This document shows, one piece after another, positions 35,784-44,658 of a stretch of 64,000 nt of DNA. The position numbers and the translations under genes were made by a program. The stretch covers positions 248,001-312,000 of the forward strand of contig CANNAM010000002.1 of NCBI GenBank assembly GCA_947502595.1. The letters are read 5' to 3'. The notes beneath the pieces are model-generated. The model worked only from the letters and a program-made list of their open reading frames with translations, made no database searches and was not told the DNA's origin. This DNA is from an uncultured Marinicella sp. (GTDB lineage: Bacteria; Pseudomonadota; Gammaproteobacteria; Xanthomonadales; Marinicellaceae). How positions within the stretch are numbered: the stretch's first letter is position 1; each line of letters starts with the position of its first letter.

Positions 35784-37206
35784 ATTTAGGTAAGCTCACA
35801 ATCATGCACACGCCGCCCAAATCAGACTGTTTGGCCACCACCCGGCCATGGTGGGCTTCGACAATTTTTTTCACAATCGCCAAACCCAATCCAGAACCAC
35901 CAGATAGTTTATTTCTCGAGGCTTCCTTGCGATATAAATAATCGAACATTTGTGCCATTTCATGCGGCAATAATCCTGGTTCACTGTCTTGAATTTCAAT
36001 CACATATTCGTCCGCCTGTAGGTCTTCATAAAGTCGCAGTTTAATTTGACCACCAGCATCGGTATAAGCAACCGCATTAACCAATAAATTATTCAGCATT
36101 TGTTGTAAACGCGCCGCATCACCCATGACCTTGGCTCCGGCTTTTAATCGCTGGCTGTCTAAATCGATGGTGATGTTTTTTTCATCAGCTGAAAACTGCA
36201 CCGATGCACGCACCGTTTCAAGAATGGGCTTAATCTCGACAGCAGTCATTTGGTACTGCAAGCTGCCTAAATCAGCCACACTGAGCTGGTGTAAATCATT
36301 GATTAAATGCGCCAGCGAGGAGATTTGTTGGTGTAATAGTGCCAGATTTTTCTCATCCGCCAGATGTACGCCATCTTGAATGGCTTCCACTTGGGCCTGT
36401 AACACCGCGACCGGCGTGCGCAATTCATGCGAAATGTCGGCCATCATTTTCTTTTGTACCTCGGCATTGGATTCGAGGGTGCTGGTCAAAACATTAAAGT
36501 TTTGACTGAGCTGTCCGATTTCATCATTGCGCTTGACTTGGGTTCTGACCGTGAAGTCACCTGCCGCCGCTTTTTTGGTGGCTGCATTGATGGCTTTAAT
36601 GGGTTTAGAAAAATATTTAGCGATTGGCCAAGTAGCCAATAAAGTGATTAACAGCATAACCAAACCCAAAGTCCATAAAAACACCTTAATGCCTTGGTTC
36701 AATTTAACATCTTCCTGAAGGCTCACAGCTTTGAGTTTCAAGGACAATAAATAACCCACAATTTGCTCACCAGACTTTATTTTAATTTTCTGGTATGCAT
36801 TATTTGATCGGTGCAAACGACCCACTACATGGTTTTTTTGATGGTCTAATAAACTGAACTGCGGCATGATACGGTGCATTCCGGTGCTGTCTTTAGAATG
36901 TTTTTTATGTCTTTTTTGTTTGCTTCTCGGCAGATCTTTCAGATCAATATCCGCCACACTTTCAACCAACAATTGTCCCCACAAACGGCCGTTGTTCTCC
37001 AGTTCAGTCCAACTGCCACTTTGTTGGTAATAACTTTCGAGGGTACGTACTACATTATTATTCAACTGTTCGGCTTGATCTTGCTTATAGGCGTTGAACT
37101 GTTGATTAAAACCGTAGCGCACCATCACTGACATAGACAATAACAGCACCACAGTTAGCAGTATAAATAGCAACAGAACCTTGCTTTGAATCGATCTCAA
37201 CCTCAT
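35776..37206 (-). CDS. Sensor histidine kinase (BaeS-like)
   Basis: A 476-residue membrane kinase. It has a first membrane helix at residues about 8-30, a periplasmic region of about 140 residues containing a very basic patch (RSKQKRHKKHSK), a second helix near residue 180, HAMP, and a DHp motif with the phospho-His in MMADISHELRTPVAVLQAQVEAI. The ATPase has N-box LLNNLLVNAVAYTDAGG and GGSGLGLAIVKKIVEAHHG. This order and the BaeS-like DHp suggest an envelope-damage sensor. It is the first gene of the kinase-regulator pair, with the Spy-like gene behind it. Confidence 0.87.
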   Translation of the reverse strand: MRLRSIQSKVLLLFILLTVVLLLSMSVMVRYGFNQQFNAYKQDQAEQLNNNVVRTLESYYQQSGSWTELENNGRLWGQLLVESVADIDLKDLPRSKQKRHKKHSKDSTGMHRIMPQFSLLDHQKNHVVGRLHRSNNAYQKIKIKSGEQIVGYLLSLKLKAVSLQEDVKLNQGIKVFLWTLGLVMLLITLLATWPIAKYFSKPIKAINAATKKAAAGDFTVRTQVKRNDEIGQLSQNFNVLTSTLESNAEVQKKMMADISHELRTPVAVLQAQVEAIQDGVHLADEKNLALLHQQISSLAHLINDLHQLSVADLGSLQYQMTAVEIKPILETVRASVQFSADEKNITIDLDSQRLKAGAKVMGDAARLQQMLNNLLVNAVAYTDAGGQIKLRLYEDLQADEYVIEIQDSEPGLLPHEMAQMFDYLYRKEASRNKLSGGSGLGLAIVKKIVEAHHGRVVAKQSDLGGVCMIVSLPKYA

Positions 37207-37412
37207 CAGTTAATAATGTCACAAAACTGTGCAAGAAAAAAGGATGGTTTGGTTATTCTTTAACCTTGATAAGGTTGGTGTTTAATTCTTAAATTGCCCA
37301 CTATCACCCGGTCATTCTAGCCGAGCAAAAGCAAGATTTAGAGTTAAGATGCACTTTATAAAACTCACGAGGTGTTTAAAACTAAATTGAGAAGAGGCCC
37401 AATGAAATTAAC

Positions 37413-37946
37413 TTACTTGTTTTCAATCCACTGCTGGACTTCAGCGGCTTCTATGATTTTTCGTTTTATTGCTCGATAGTCTTCAGAAAAATAATGATCT
37501 AACTGAACTTTACGTTTTTTATCACCAAATTTAATGTTGATGTCAGTAAAAGGGCCGTGACTTGAGGTTACGCAGATACGACCTTGTTCTTCATAGTTGC
37601 CGCCTTCAATAACTTTAACTGAAGCATAGCCACAGTCTTCTGACTCATCCGTTCGTTCAAAATACCTAAGACTCAACAGCTCAGTTATAAAATTTGCAAT
37701 TTTTTGTTTTTCAATTTTTTTCTGATAAATACCTAATTTTGAAACATCGCGTTGGCCTTCAAAAATCACAGTTCCATCTCCCAGAATGGTTATTTCAAAA
37801 TCTGGGCAACTAATTCCTCGATGACAAGCAGTAAATTCTAATTTGATGTAAACATCCTCTACTAAAATACCATCGTAGTCTTGTGAGCTGATATTGAACG
37901 TGGCAAGTAGCAATAGAGCAGTGCTTAAAATATGTTTATATGACAT
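37413..37946 (-). CDS. Secreted DUF6438 domain protein
   Basis: A 177-residue exported protein with a signal peptide ending near NISSQDYDG. The pattern IKLEFTACHRGISCPDFEITILGDGTVIFEGQRDV (residues about 33-65) matches DUF6438, which has a conserved Cys-rich loop and a DGTVxYEG strand. The function of the family is unknown. It is a solitary gene, and nothing in its surroundings suggests a role. Confidence 0.65.
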   Translation of the reverse strand: MSYKHILSTALLLLATFNISSQDYDGILVEDVYIKLEFTACHRGISCPDFEITILGDGTVIFEGQRDVSKLGIYQKKIEKQKIANFITELLSLRYFERTDESEDCGYASVKVIEGGNYEEQGRICVTSSHGPFTDINIKFGDKKRKVQLDHYFSEDYRAIKRKIIEAAEVQQWIENK

Positions 37947-38235
37947 ATTAGTTTATAAAAGGATTTGTGTAAATTAAACAAATTATAACACCACGTTTTT
38001 AGAATAAATCGTAAACCATATACCTTTAGGATTTAAAGGATATTGGTTGTCAATGCGCTTGGGAAAATGCAGTTATCACTACAATGATATGGTTGGAGTT
38101 TGATTTTTTAAAAGTCGGATAATAATGCTCATTCTGAAAACTCGCCCGGTGATGATGGTCGTCAAGAGTATGTACTTGAGTTGACTTCAAAAATAGGCAA
38201 AAATTTAAACCAGGGCGTTTTGAAATTCAAAACCG

Positions 38236-39570
38236 TCATTTACCAATACAAAAACTGGAAAATATCTCGCCGAGCAAGTCATCTGAACTGAAGTCGCCGG
38301 TTATTTCGCTCAATGCATGTTGTGCCAAGCGCAGTTCTTCGGCGGACAATTCGCCTTGATTAAACTGCAGTTGCTGTTCAGCCAGATCAATGTGCTGATG
38401 GGTCAGTTTAAGCTGCTCAATGTGTCGCTGTCGAGCAGTGTAGCTGTTTTCATTCAGGCCGCCTGAAGTAACTTGCTCGATGATGGCTTGCCTGATTGAA
38501 TCGATGCCTTGATTGTCTTTGGCTGAAACCATTAGCGCGCTTGGGTGGTTGCTGTTGATTTTTTCTGCTTGTGCGCTGCTGATTAAATCAACTTTATTGA
38601 TGATTTGTAAAGTGTTTTTACTGTCAGGTAATGTGGTCTCAAGGTCATTACTGCCATCCAACACATGCAGCACCACATCGGCTTGTTGTTGTGCTTGTAA
38701 GGCCCGTGCGATGCCTTGTTGTTCAATCGGATTATCGGTTTCATGGATGCCAGCGGTGTCTATCAAACGCACCGGAATACCAGCTATCACCACGTCTTCT
38801 TTGATGACATCGCGGGTGGTGCCAGCCACATCTGATACGATCGCAGTGTCTGCTTCAGTTAAGCGGTTCAATAAGGAAGACTTACCGGCATTGGGTTTAC
38901 CAATGATGGCAATGCTGATGCCTTGGTTTAACACCACCCCAGTTTGGGTCTTTGCCAAAGTGTTTTTCATACTTTGGTGTAATTGAGACATCTGTTGTTT
39001 GAGTCCACTATCGGACAAAAAATCAATTTCCTCTTCAGGAAAATCAATGGCTGACTCCACCCAAACACGGGTTTCAATCAATAAAGCCAGGATCTGTTTG
39101 ATGTGCTCGGAAAACAAGCCTTGTAAAGACCTTTGGGAGGCCAAAACAGCTTGTTCTGAACCACTGGAAATGATGTCAGCAATGGCTTCAGCTTGCACCA
39201 AATCAATTTTTTCATTCAAAAAAGCGCGTTCGGAGAATTCTCCTGGTCGTGCCATTCTGGCACCCAAGGCAATCACTGCTTTGAGCAACATATTCATCAC
39301 CACTTGACCACCATGTCCCTGTAATTCAACCACATCCTCACCAGTAAATGAAGCGGGGGCTTGAAAATACAAAACCAGGCCTGAGTCTATGGTTTGTTGC
39401 TGTTGGTTAGTGAATTGAGCAAACTGTGCTTTGCGTGGAATCAAGGTTTTGCATTGACTGATGGCGGAGGCAATGCGCTTGGCCTCAGGTCCAGAGATGC
39501 GGATGATACCAACACCACCGGTGCCTGCCGGGGTGGCTATGGCAGCGATGGTGTCAGTTTGTGTTTTCAT
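38236..39570 (-). CDS. mnmE: tRNA uridine-5-carboxymethylaminomethyl modification GTPase
   Basis: A 444-residue protein. The N-terminal tetrahydrofolate-binding domain starts TIAAIATPAGTGGVGIIRISG. The inserted G domain has GKPNAGKSSLLNRL (near residue 220), DTAG and NKVD. The C-terminal CIGK contains the catalytic Cys. With MnmG it adds the cmnm5 group at the wobble uridine of tRNAs. It is the last gene of the rpmH-rnpA-yidC-mnmE set transcribed away from the origin, 19 bases after the yidC stop. Length matches E. coli (454). Confidence 0.95.
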   Translation of the reverse strand: MKTQTDTIAAIATPAGTGGVGIIRISGPEAKRIASAISQCKTLIPRKAQFAQFTNQQQQTIDSGLVLYFQAPASFTGEDVVELQGHGGQVVMNMLLKAVIALGARMARPGEFSERAFLNEKIDLVQAEAIADIISSGSEQAVLASQRSLQGLFSEHIKQILALLIETRVWVESAIDFPEEEIDFLSDSGLKQQMSQLHQSMKNTLAKTQTGVVLNQGISIAIIGKPNAGKSSLLNRLTEADTAIVSDVAGTTRDVIKEDVVIAGIPVRLIDTAGIHETDNPIEQQGIARALQAQQQADVVLHVLDGSNDLETTLPDSKNTLQIINKVDLISSAQAEKINSNHPSALMVSAKDNQGIDSIRQAIIEQVTSGGLNENSYTARQRHIEQLKLTHQHIDLAEQQLQFNQGELSAEELRLAQHALSEITGDFSSDDLLGEIFSSFCIGK

Positions 39571-39589
39571 GTTTTAGTGTAAATTTAAT

Positions 39590-41275
39590 TCAGACTTGGT
39601 CGTCTTGTGCTTCAATGCGTTTGGTAATGAACCATTGTTGAGCCAATGACAACACCGAGTTAACTGCCCAGTACAACACCAACCCTGATTGGAAGAAGGC
39701 AAACATCACTGAAAAAGCAATGGGCATGAATTTCATTATTTTTGCCTGCATCGGATCCATACCAGGGGTTGGAGACAACCTTTGCGTCATGATCATTGCT
39801 GCCGCATTGATGGCGGGCAATATGAAATAGGGGTCTGGTGAAGACAAATCTTGTATCCACAACATGAAAGGGGCTTGTCGCAACTCAACAGACTCTAACA
39901 GTACCCAATAAAGGGCAATAAAAACTGGAATCTGAATCAAAATAGGTAAACAACCACCCAAAGGATTCACTTTTTCCTTCTTGTACAAACCCATCATTTC
40001 TTGATTGAACTTTTGCTTGTCTTCTTTATAACGTTCTTTAAGGATGGTGATTCTGGGTTGCAATTTACGCATTCGCGCCATTGACTTATATTGTGCCTCG
40101 GAAAGCTTAAAGAACAACAGTTTGATTAACACGGTGAGTAATACAATTGACCACCCCCAGTTACCAACAAAACTGTGGATTTTTTCCAACACCCAAAACA
40201 AAGGTTTTGATATCGCAGTAAATACCCCATAATCAACAGTTAAATCCAAACCTTTGGCTATGGCTGGTAACTCTTTTTGTAACTTTGGACCTACATACCA
40301 AGTAGAGTCGAAATCAACAACTGCACCAGCTGGTACAGGTTTATTATTGGTCAAAATTTGAGCCAAATAAGGGTGGGTTGAATTTGGCCGGTATTTAGCC
40401 ACCACTTGGGCTTGGTCAGTGGTTGGAATAACCCCAGCAAAGAAATAATGTTGCACCATAGCCACCCAGTTATCTGCAGCCAATTTAACACTGGTGGTTT
40501 CATCTTTTAAATCATCAAAGCTTCTGGTTTCATAACCATTTTCAGCATCGAAATACCCCATGCCTTTGAATGAATATTTTCCTGCATCTGTAAAAGACGG
40601 GCTGTTACCCAACCATGGGTTGTTTCTCATTAACTGTTGGTATTCAGAAACATTCCAAGTTTGATTGGTGTTGTTGGTCAAAGTTTGGGTGACCTTAATG
40701 GCATAACTTTGAGGGTCTATGGTGTAAGTCTTAACCAACACACCTTCAGGTTTTTGGTGGGTAAAAACCACCTCTGTAACTTGACTATTAACCGCTACAG
40801 CAGAGGCATTGGTTTGATAGATGTCATTGTGAGTGAATTTGATGTTATCACTGACTAAACCAGCATCAATTTTAAATCGGTTGTCGCGGTAATCCATCAA
40901 CACCACATGTTCTTCTTTGTTCTTCTTTTCTAATGGGTATGCTTTCAGTTCCGCATACACCAGGGCTGCTCCTTGATCTGAAAACTGTAGTTTCAACAAA
41001 GGTGTATCAACTGTAGCGATGATGTTTGTGCTTGTATTATTTGCTGTTACAACTTGAATGTCATTATGGGTGTTGCTATTCAATGGTTGTGGGATGTCAT
41101 CATCACTTGGTGTTGATGTGGTAGGGATGTTGTTTTCAAAGTCAGTATCTACTGTGGCAAATGAAGTGTCTTGTTGGGCAACTTCAACTGTAGGTGCATA
41201 ATCTTTCTGCCACTGTGTATACAGCATAAAACCCAAAAACATCAGCACGATTAAATATAAATTTTTGTTGTTCAT
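39590..41275 (-). CDS. yidC: Membrane protein insertase YidC
   Basis: A 561-residue inner-membrane insertase. It has an N-terminal membrane segment (NLYLIVLMFLGFMLYTQWQ), a long periplasmic domain (residues about 60-340), and the conserved five-helix core at the C terminus with the positively charged RKLQPRITILKERYKED loop and GGCLPILIQIPVFIALYWVL. The length is near E. coli YidC (548). It overlaps the rnpA stop by four bases. YidD, usually between rnpA and yidC in gammaproteobacteria, is absent. Confidence 0.96.
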   Translation of the reverse strand: MNNKNLYLIVLMFLGFMLYTQWQKDYAPTVEVAQQDTSFATVDTDFENNIPTTSTPSDDDIPQPLNSNTHNDIQVVTANNTSTNIIATVDTPLLKLQFSDQGAALVYAELKAYPLEKKNKEEHVVLMDYRDNRFKIDAGLVSDNIKFTHNDIYQTNASAVAVNSQVTEVVFTHQKPEGVLVKTYTIDPQSYAIKVTQTLTNNTNQTWNVSEYQQLMRNNPWLGNSPSFTDAGKYSFKGMGYFDAENGYETRSFDDLKDETTSVKLAADNWVAMVQHYFFAGVIPTTDQAQVVAKYRPNSTHPYLAQILTNNKPVPAGAVVDFDSTWYVGPKLQKELPAIAKGLDLTVDYGVFTAISKPLFWVLEKIHSFVGNWGWSIVLLTVLIKLLFFKLSEAQYKSMARMRKLQPRITILKERYKEDKQKFNQEMMGLYKKEKVNPLGGCLPILIQIPVFIALYWVLLESVELRQAPFMLWIQDLSSPDPYFILPAINAAAMIMTQRLSPTPGMDPMQAKIMKFMPIAFSVMFAFFQSGLVLYWAVNSVLSLAQQWFITKRIEAQDDQV

Positions 41276-41616
41276 TTATTCTTCTCAGTTTGTATCCACA
41301 ATTGGTTGAGCAAGGTCAACAATTCTGTATTGGTGTATTTGGTTGAACCTGGTTTGGCCATGACGACATATTCAGCAAGTTTTAAACTGCTGTGGGTACG
41401 GAATGATTCCCTGATTAAGCGTTTGATTCGGTTTCTTTGCACCGCTGTTTTGTGGACTTTTTTTGAAACCACTAAACCCAATTTACTGGTTGTTATTTCA
41501 TTATTATAGTGCACCAACAAAGTAAACACTTTATTTTGGATTTTTTTCGACTTACTAAAAACCCGACTGTAATCAAGTCGGGTTAATAATCTTTTGCCTT
41601 TAGGGAAATGCTCCAA
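41272..41616 (-). CDS. rnpA: Ribonuclease P protein component
   Basis: A 114-residue basic protein, the protein partner of RNase P RNA in tRNA 5' maturation. The RNR motif KTAVQRNRIKRLIRESFR is near residue 57, and the start PKGKRLLTRLDYSRVFS is typical. It lies 35 bases behind rpmH and overlaps yidC by four bases, so the three genes form the usual origin-side operon. Confidence 0.95.
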   Translation of the reverse strand: MEHFPKGKRLLTRLDYSRVFSKSKKIQNKVFTLLVHYNNEITTSKLGLVVSKKVHKTAVQRNRIKRLIRESFRTHSSLKLAEYVVMAKPGSTKYTNTELLTLLNQLWIQTEKNK

Positions 41617-41651
41617 GGCACACCTGTTGACTTTATCTGTTGATCAGTTAC

Positions 41652-41786
41652 TTAAGCAGCTAATCTTTTTCTGCCTTTGGCTCTGCGTGCATTGATGACA
41701 GCACGTCCACCAGCAGTTTTCATACGTGCTCTGAAACCATGGGTTCTGGCTCGCTTTAAGTTACTTGGTTGGAATGTTCTTTTCAT
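41652..41786 (-). CDS. rpmH: 50S ribosomal protein L34
   Basis: A 44-residue basic protein with the invariant start [12 protein letters not shown] and [23 protein letters not shown]-type core. L34 is a universal small ribosomal protein encoded beside the origin in most bacteria. It is first in the rpmH-rnpA-yidC-mnmE operon, with a strong promoter 65 bases upstream. Confidence 0.97.
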   Translation of the reverse strand: MKRTFQPSNLKRARTHGFRARMKTAGGRAVINARRAKGRKRLAA

Positions 41787-41851
41787 GATTTTATACCTGT
41801 TTTATTTTACGCGTTAAACGTGCTTCATGCACGCCTATAAAAAGGTCGTGC

Positions 41852-41880
41852 ATCATACTGTTTTTTTATGTTTTTTTCAA
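41852..41880 (-). promoter_or_regulatory. Strong sigma70 promoter of rpmH-rnpA-yidC-mnmE
   Basis: Minus-strand TTGAAA (41875-41880), a 17-base spacer and TATGAT (41852-41857). Each hexamer matches consensus in five of six positions. Confidence 0.7.
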
Positions 41881-42029
41881 GCCTTTTTTACTGTGTGTTT
41901 GGCTTGCTTATTAAACACCCTGATTGATTCTGCTTTTATCGGTCCCAACTGACTGCTGCCAGCGTTTAAAATACTTAATGTAAGTCACTGGTTTGAAGCC
42001 AGTTTGCTATATGCTTTAAGCGCTTTTCT

Positions 42030-42038
42030 TGCTATACT
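42030..42038 (+). promoter_or_regulatory. Extended -10 element for dnaA
   Basis: TGCTATACT matches TGnTATAAT with one mismatch, about 50 bases before the dnaA ATG. No good -35 is seen, as expected for an extended -10. Confidence 0.45.
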
Positions 42039-42089
42039 TAAGCGATTTTTATCAGCCAATCTTTTTAACTCATCATACCAGACTAATCT

Positions 42090-43385
42090 ATGTGGGAACA
42101 TTGTCTCAAAAGACTTGAATCAGAAATACCAAAAAACGACATTTTGTTGTGGATTCGGCCGCTTGAAGTTTCTGTTTCCAACCATCAAATAAAATTGATG
42201 GCTGCCAATGATGTGGTATTAGGAAAAGTTAAAGGTCAGTATTATAAACTGATTCAGAGTGCAATCAAGGAAGTATTTGGAGAGCCCTTTTCAGCCACTT
42301 TAACTTTAAAAAAATCTCAAATTGTAGAATCAGTCAATCAGGATGCAGCACCAGTAACTCAAATTCCTTCAAACCTAGATGCACGTTTTGTGTTTGATAA
42401 TTTCATTGAGGGTAGATCCAATACGATTGCTTTGGCTGCCGCTTTACAAACCGCACAAACACCAAGCCCTGAATTTAATCCATTGTTGCTTTATGGCAGC
42501 ACCGGTTTGGGTAAAACACATTTGATGCACGCCATTGGCAATGAAATCAAAAAAAACAACCCTGATGAAGTGATCTGTTATTTACATTCTGAAATATACG
42601 TCAATGAAATGGTTAAAGCCATTCAACAAAAAGCCATGGAGGCATTCAAGCAAAAATACCGTTCTGTAACTACCTTGTTGATTGATGACATACAATTTTT
42701 TGCTCGCAAAGAACGTACTCAGGAAGAATTTTTTCACACTTTTAACTATTTATTGGAAGGTCAGAAGCGCGTCATTATTACTTGTGATCGTTACCCAAAA
42801 GAAGTTACAGGCTTAGAATCTCGATTAAAATCTCGATTGGGATGGGGTATAGTGGTGCCTATTGATCCCCCAGACTATGAAACACGGGTAGCGATATTAC
42901 GAGAAAAAGCCTTTCAGTTTGGCCTTTCTCTGCCTGATGAAGTGGCTTTTTATATTGCCAAACAACTTAATTCCAACATCAGAGAATTAGAAGGTGCGCT
43001 CAGTACCCTCAAAGCCAATGCATTTTTCACGGGTAAAAGTATAGATTTACCCTATACCAAACAAATTCTTAAAGAATTGTTTAAGGTTAATCACCAAATA
43101 GTTTCTGTAGAAAATATCCAAAAATGCACCGCACACTATTACAATGTGAAATTATCTGAGTTACTTGGTAAGAGTCGCAAACGTTCGATAGTTAGACCCA
43201 GACAATTGGCCATGTTTTTAGCCAAAGAATTGACGGATAAAAGCTACCCTGAAATTGGTGAACTTTTTGGTGGACGTGATCACACCACAGTACTACATGC
43301 TTACCGTAAAATGAGCGAATTATTGACTGAAAACAATGACTTGGATGAAGACCGTCAGAAGATTGTGAATAAGTTGACTGAATGA
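42090..43385 (+). CDS. dnaA: Chromosomal replication initiator protein DnaA
   Basis: A 431-residue AAA+ protein that binds DnaA boxes and opens the origin. Domain I starts MWEHCLKRLESEIPKNDILLWIRPL. A short linker leads to FDNFIEGRSNTIALAA, then Walker A GSTGLGKTH near residue 136 and Walker B LLIDDIQFF near 195. The C-terminal domain IV has the DnaA signature GGRDHTTVLHAYRKM near 393. It is shorter than the E. coli protein (467), mainly in the domain II linker. It is first of dnaA-dnaN-recF-gyrB. Confidence 0.97.
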   Translation: MWEHCLKRLESEIPKNDILLWIRPLEVSVSNHQIKLMAANDVVLGKVKGQYYKLIQSAIKEVFGEPFSATLTLKKSQIVESVNQDAAPVTQIPSNLDARFVFDNFIEGRSNTIALAAALQTAQTPSPEFNPLLLYGSTGLGKTHLMHAIGNEIKKNNPDEVICYLHSEIYVNEMVKAIQQKAMEAFKQKYRSVTTLLIDDIQFFARKERTQEEFFHTFNYLLEGQKRVIITCDRYPKEVTGLESRLKSRLGWGIVVPIDPPDYETRVAILREKAFQFGLSLPDEVAFYIAKQLNSNIRELEGALSTLKANAFFTGKSIDLPYTKQILKELFKVNHQIVSVENIQKCTAHYYNVKLSELLGKSRKRSIVRPRQLAMFLAKELTDKSYPEIGELFGGRDHTTVLHAYRKMSELLTENNDLDEDRQKIVNKLTE

Positions 43386-43397
43386 TTGTTAACAAGC

Positions 43398-43406
43398 TGT
43401 GGATAA
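43398..43406 (-). promoter_or_regulatory. Perfect DnaA box
   Basis: TTATCCACA read on the minus strand. Confidence 0.85.
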
Positions 43407-43443
43407 GTTGTGTGTTAAAATATTTCTATTTTTCATCAACAAG

Positions 43444-43452
43444 TTATCCACA
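43444..43452 (+). promoter_or_regulatory. Perfect DnaA box
   Basis: TTATCCACA read on the plus strand, 37 bases from the inverted partner. Confidence 0.85.
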
Positions 43453-43557
43453 AGCAAAAATATAAGTTTTCATTAATTTAAACGTTAAGTATCAATAACT
43501 TAAGAAGATATCAACGTTTTTATTAAATACTATAATTACTATTTATATATATATACT

Positions 43558-44658
43558 ATGTTATTTAACATCCAACGAGAAAGTTTATTAGCACCTCTTA
43601 ATCAAATCTGTGGTGTCGTCGAAAAGAAAGGTACATTACCTGTTTTAAGCAATGTTTTATTGAAGCTTGATGGTGATACTTTACTGTTAACCACCAGTGA
43701 CTTAGATGTTGAGATGCGTTCTGAATGTACTGTTGATGCACAGACTCCTGGTGAGGTAACTGTACCAGCCAATAAGTTTTTAGACATTTGTAAAGCACTA
43801 CCTGATGGGTCCATCATTACTTTTTCCTATGATTCTGGTAAGTGTTTAATTACTTCAGGTGCAAGTCGATTCAGCCTCAGTACGTTATCAGCTCAAGAAT
43901 TTCCATTAATAGACGACATGGAATCTTATCAACCAGTGAATATGGGCGCGTCTGACTTACAGCGGATGCTCAAACAAACGGTTTTTTGTATGGCTGTCCA
44001 AGATGTCAGGTATTTCCTAAACGGCTTGTTATTCGAAGTACTGAATAATAAACTGCGTTGTGTATCAGCGGATGGTCATCGATTGGCTTTGGCAGAATGT
44101 GATTATGTAAATGAAAGCGGATTAAATAAACAGGTATTAATCCCAAGAAAAGGAATTTTGGAATTACAGAAAATGATTCGTGATCTTGATCAAGACATCA
44201 CCATTAATATGGGTGTAAACCACATTAAGATTGAAATTGAAAACATCAGTATGACTTCTAAATTAATTGATGGTAAATTTCCAGATTATGAATCTGTCAT
44301 TCCATTAAATATGGAAAATAACTTCATTGCTGATCGTGAAGAACTGCGGAATGCATTACACCGAGTAGCTATTTTGTCGAATGAGCAATACAAAGGTGTA
44401 AAGTTTAAAATCAGCAAAAATAAATTGGAAATTATTGGTCATAATCCAGATCAAGAACAAGCTGAAGACATCATTACAGTCCAAACTGATATAGATGACA
44501 TAGAAACTGCATTCAATGTTAATTACATACTAGATGCTACACAGGCCATTACAGAAAAAGAAATTCAATTCAGTTTTAAAGAAGCTTTATCAAGCTGTTT
44601 AATTAAACACCCAGAACGCTTAGATTGTCGACTTGTGGTGATGCCTTTACGCATATAA
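43558..44658 (+). CDS. dnaN: DNA polymerase III beta sliding clamp
   Basis: A 366-residue clamp, the same size as E. coli DnaN. It has three repeated clamp domains; recognisable parts are LLAPLNQICGVVEKKGTLPVLSNVLL at the start, SADGHRLALAE near residue 175 and the C-terminal MPLRI that forms part of the client-binding pocket. It encircles DNA and tethers polymerase. The recF GTG follows its stop without a gap. Confidence 0.97.
   Translation: MLFNIQRESLLAPLNQICGVVEKKGTLPVLSNVLLKLDGDTLLLTTSDLDVEMRSECTVDAQTPGEVTVPANKFLDICKALPDGSIITFSYDSGKCLITSGASRFSLSTLSAQEFPLIDDMESYQPVNMGASDLQRMLKQTVFCMAVQDVRYFLNGLLFEVLNNKLRCVSADGHRLALAECDYVNESGLNKQVLIPRKGILELQKMIRDLDQDITINMGVNHIKIEIENISMTSKLIDGKFPDYESVIPLNMENNFIADREELRNALHRVAILSNEQYKGVKFKISKNKLEIIGHNPDQEQAEDIITVQTDIDDIETAFNVNYILDATQAITEKEIQFSFKEALSSCLIKHPERLDCRLVVMPLRI

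Larger units (their letters stand above)
41787..42089. other. rpmH-dnaA divergent intergenic region
   Basis: These 303 bases hold the rpmH promoter (minus, 41852-41880) and an extended -10 for dnaA (plus, 42030-42038). I find no ORF worth calling and no perfect DnaA box, so this gap is less likely than the dnaA-dnaN gap to be oriC. Confidence 0.7.
43386..43557 (+). other. Candidate chromosomal origin (oriC) between dnaA and dnaN
   Basis: The 172-base gap contains two perfect TTATCCACA DnaA boxes in opposite orientation (43398-43406 on the minus strand, 43444-43452 on the plus strand) inside longer inverted repeats, a TTGTTAACAA palindrome at 43387, and then about 100 bases of very AT-rich sequence ending in TATATATATA just before dnaN, a plausible unwinding element. 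Genes on either side are transcribed outward (rpmH side minus, dnaA-dnaN side plus). A small set of boxes is visible, so it may be only part of the origin or a dnaN regulatory region. Confidence 0.65.

Noticed and set aside
38217-38233. GTTTTGAA/TTCAAAAC palindrome next to the mnmE stop
   Set aside because: A one-base loop and no U-run make it a poor terminator; no operator role can be argued.
38110-38292. Plus-strand frame reading NAHSENSPGDDGRQEY then running into the mnmE end
   Set aside because: It looks faintly like a gene remnant, but there is no start with a ribosome site, half of it is antisense to mnmE, and I see no family.
39852-39862. Near DnaA box (GTATCCACA) in yidC, and another near 41291
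   Set aside because: Each is a single mismatch copy in coding sequence and not clustered.
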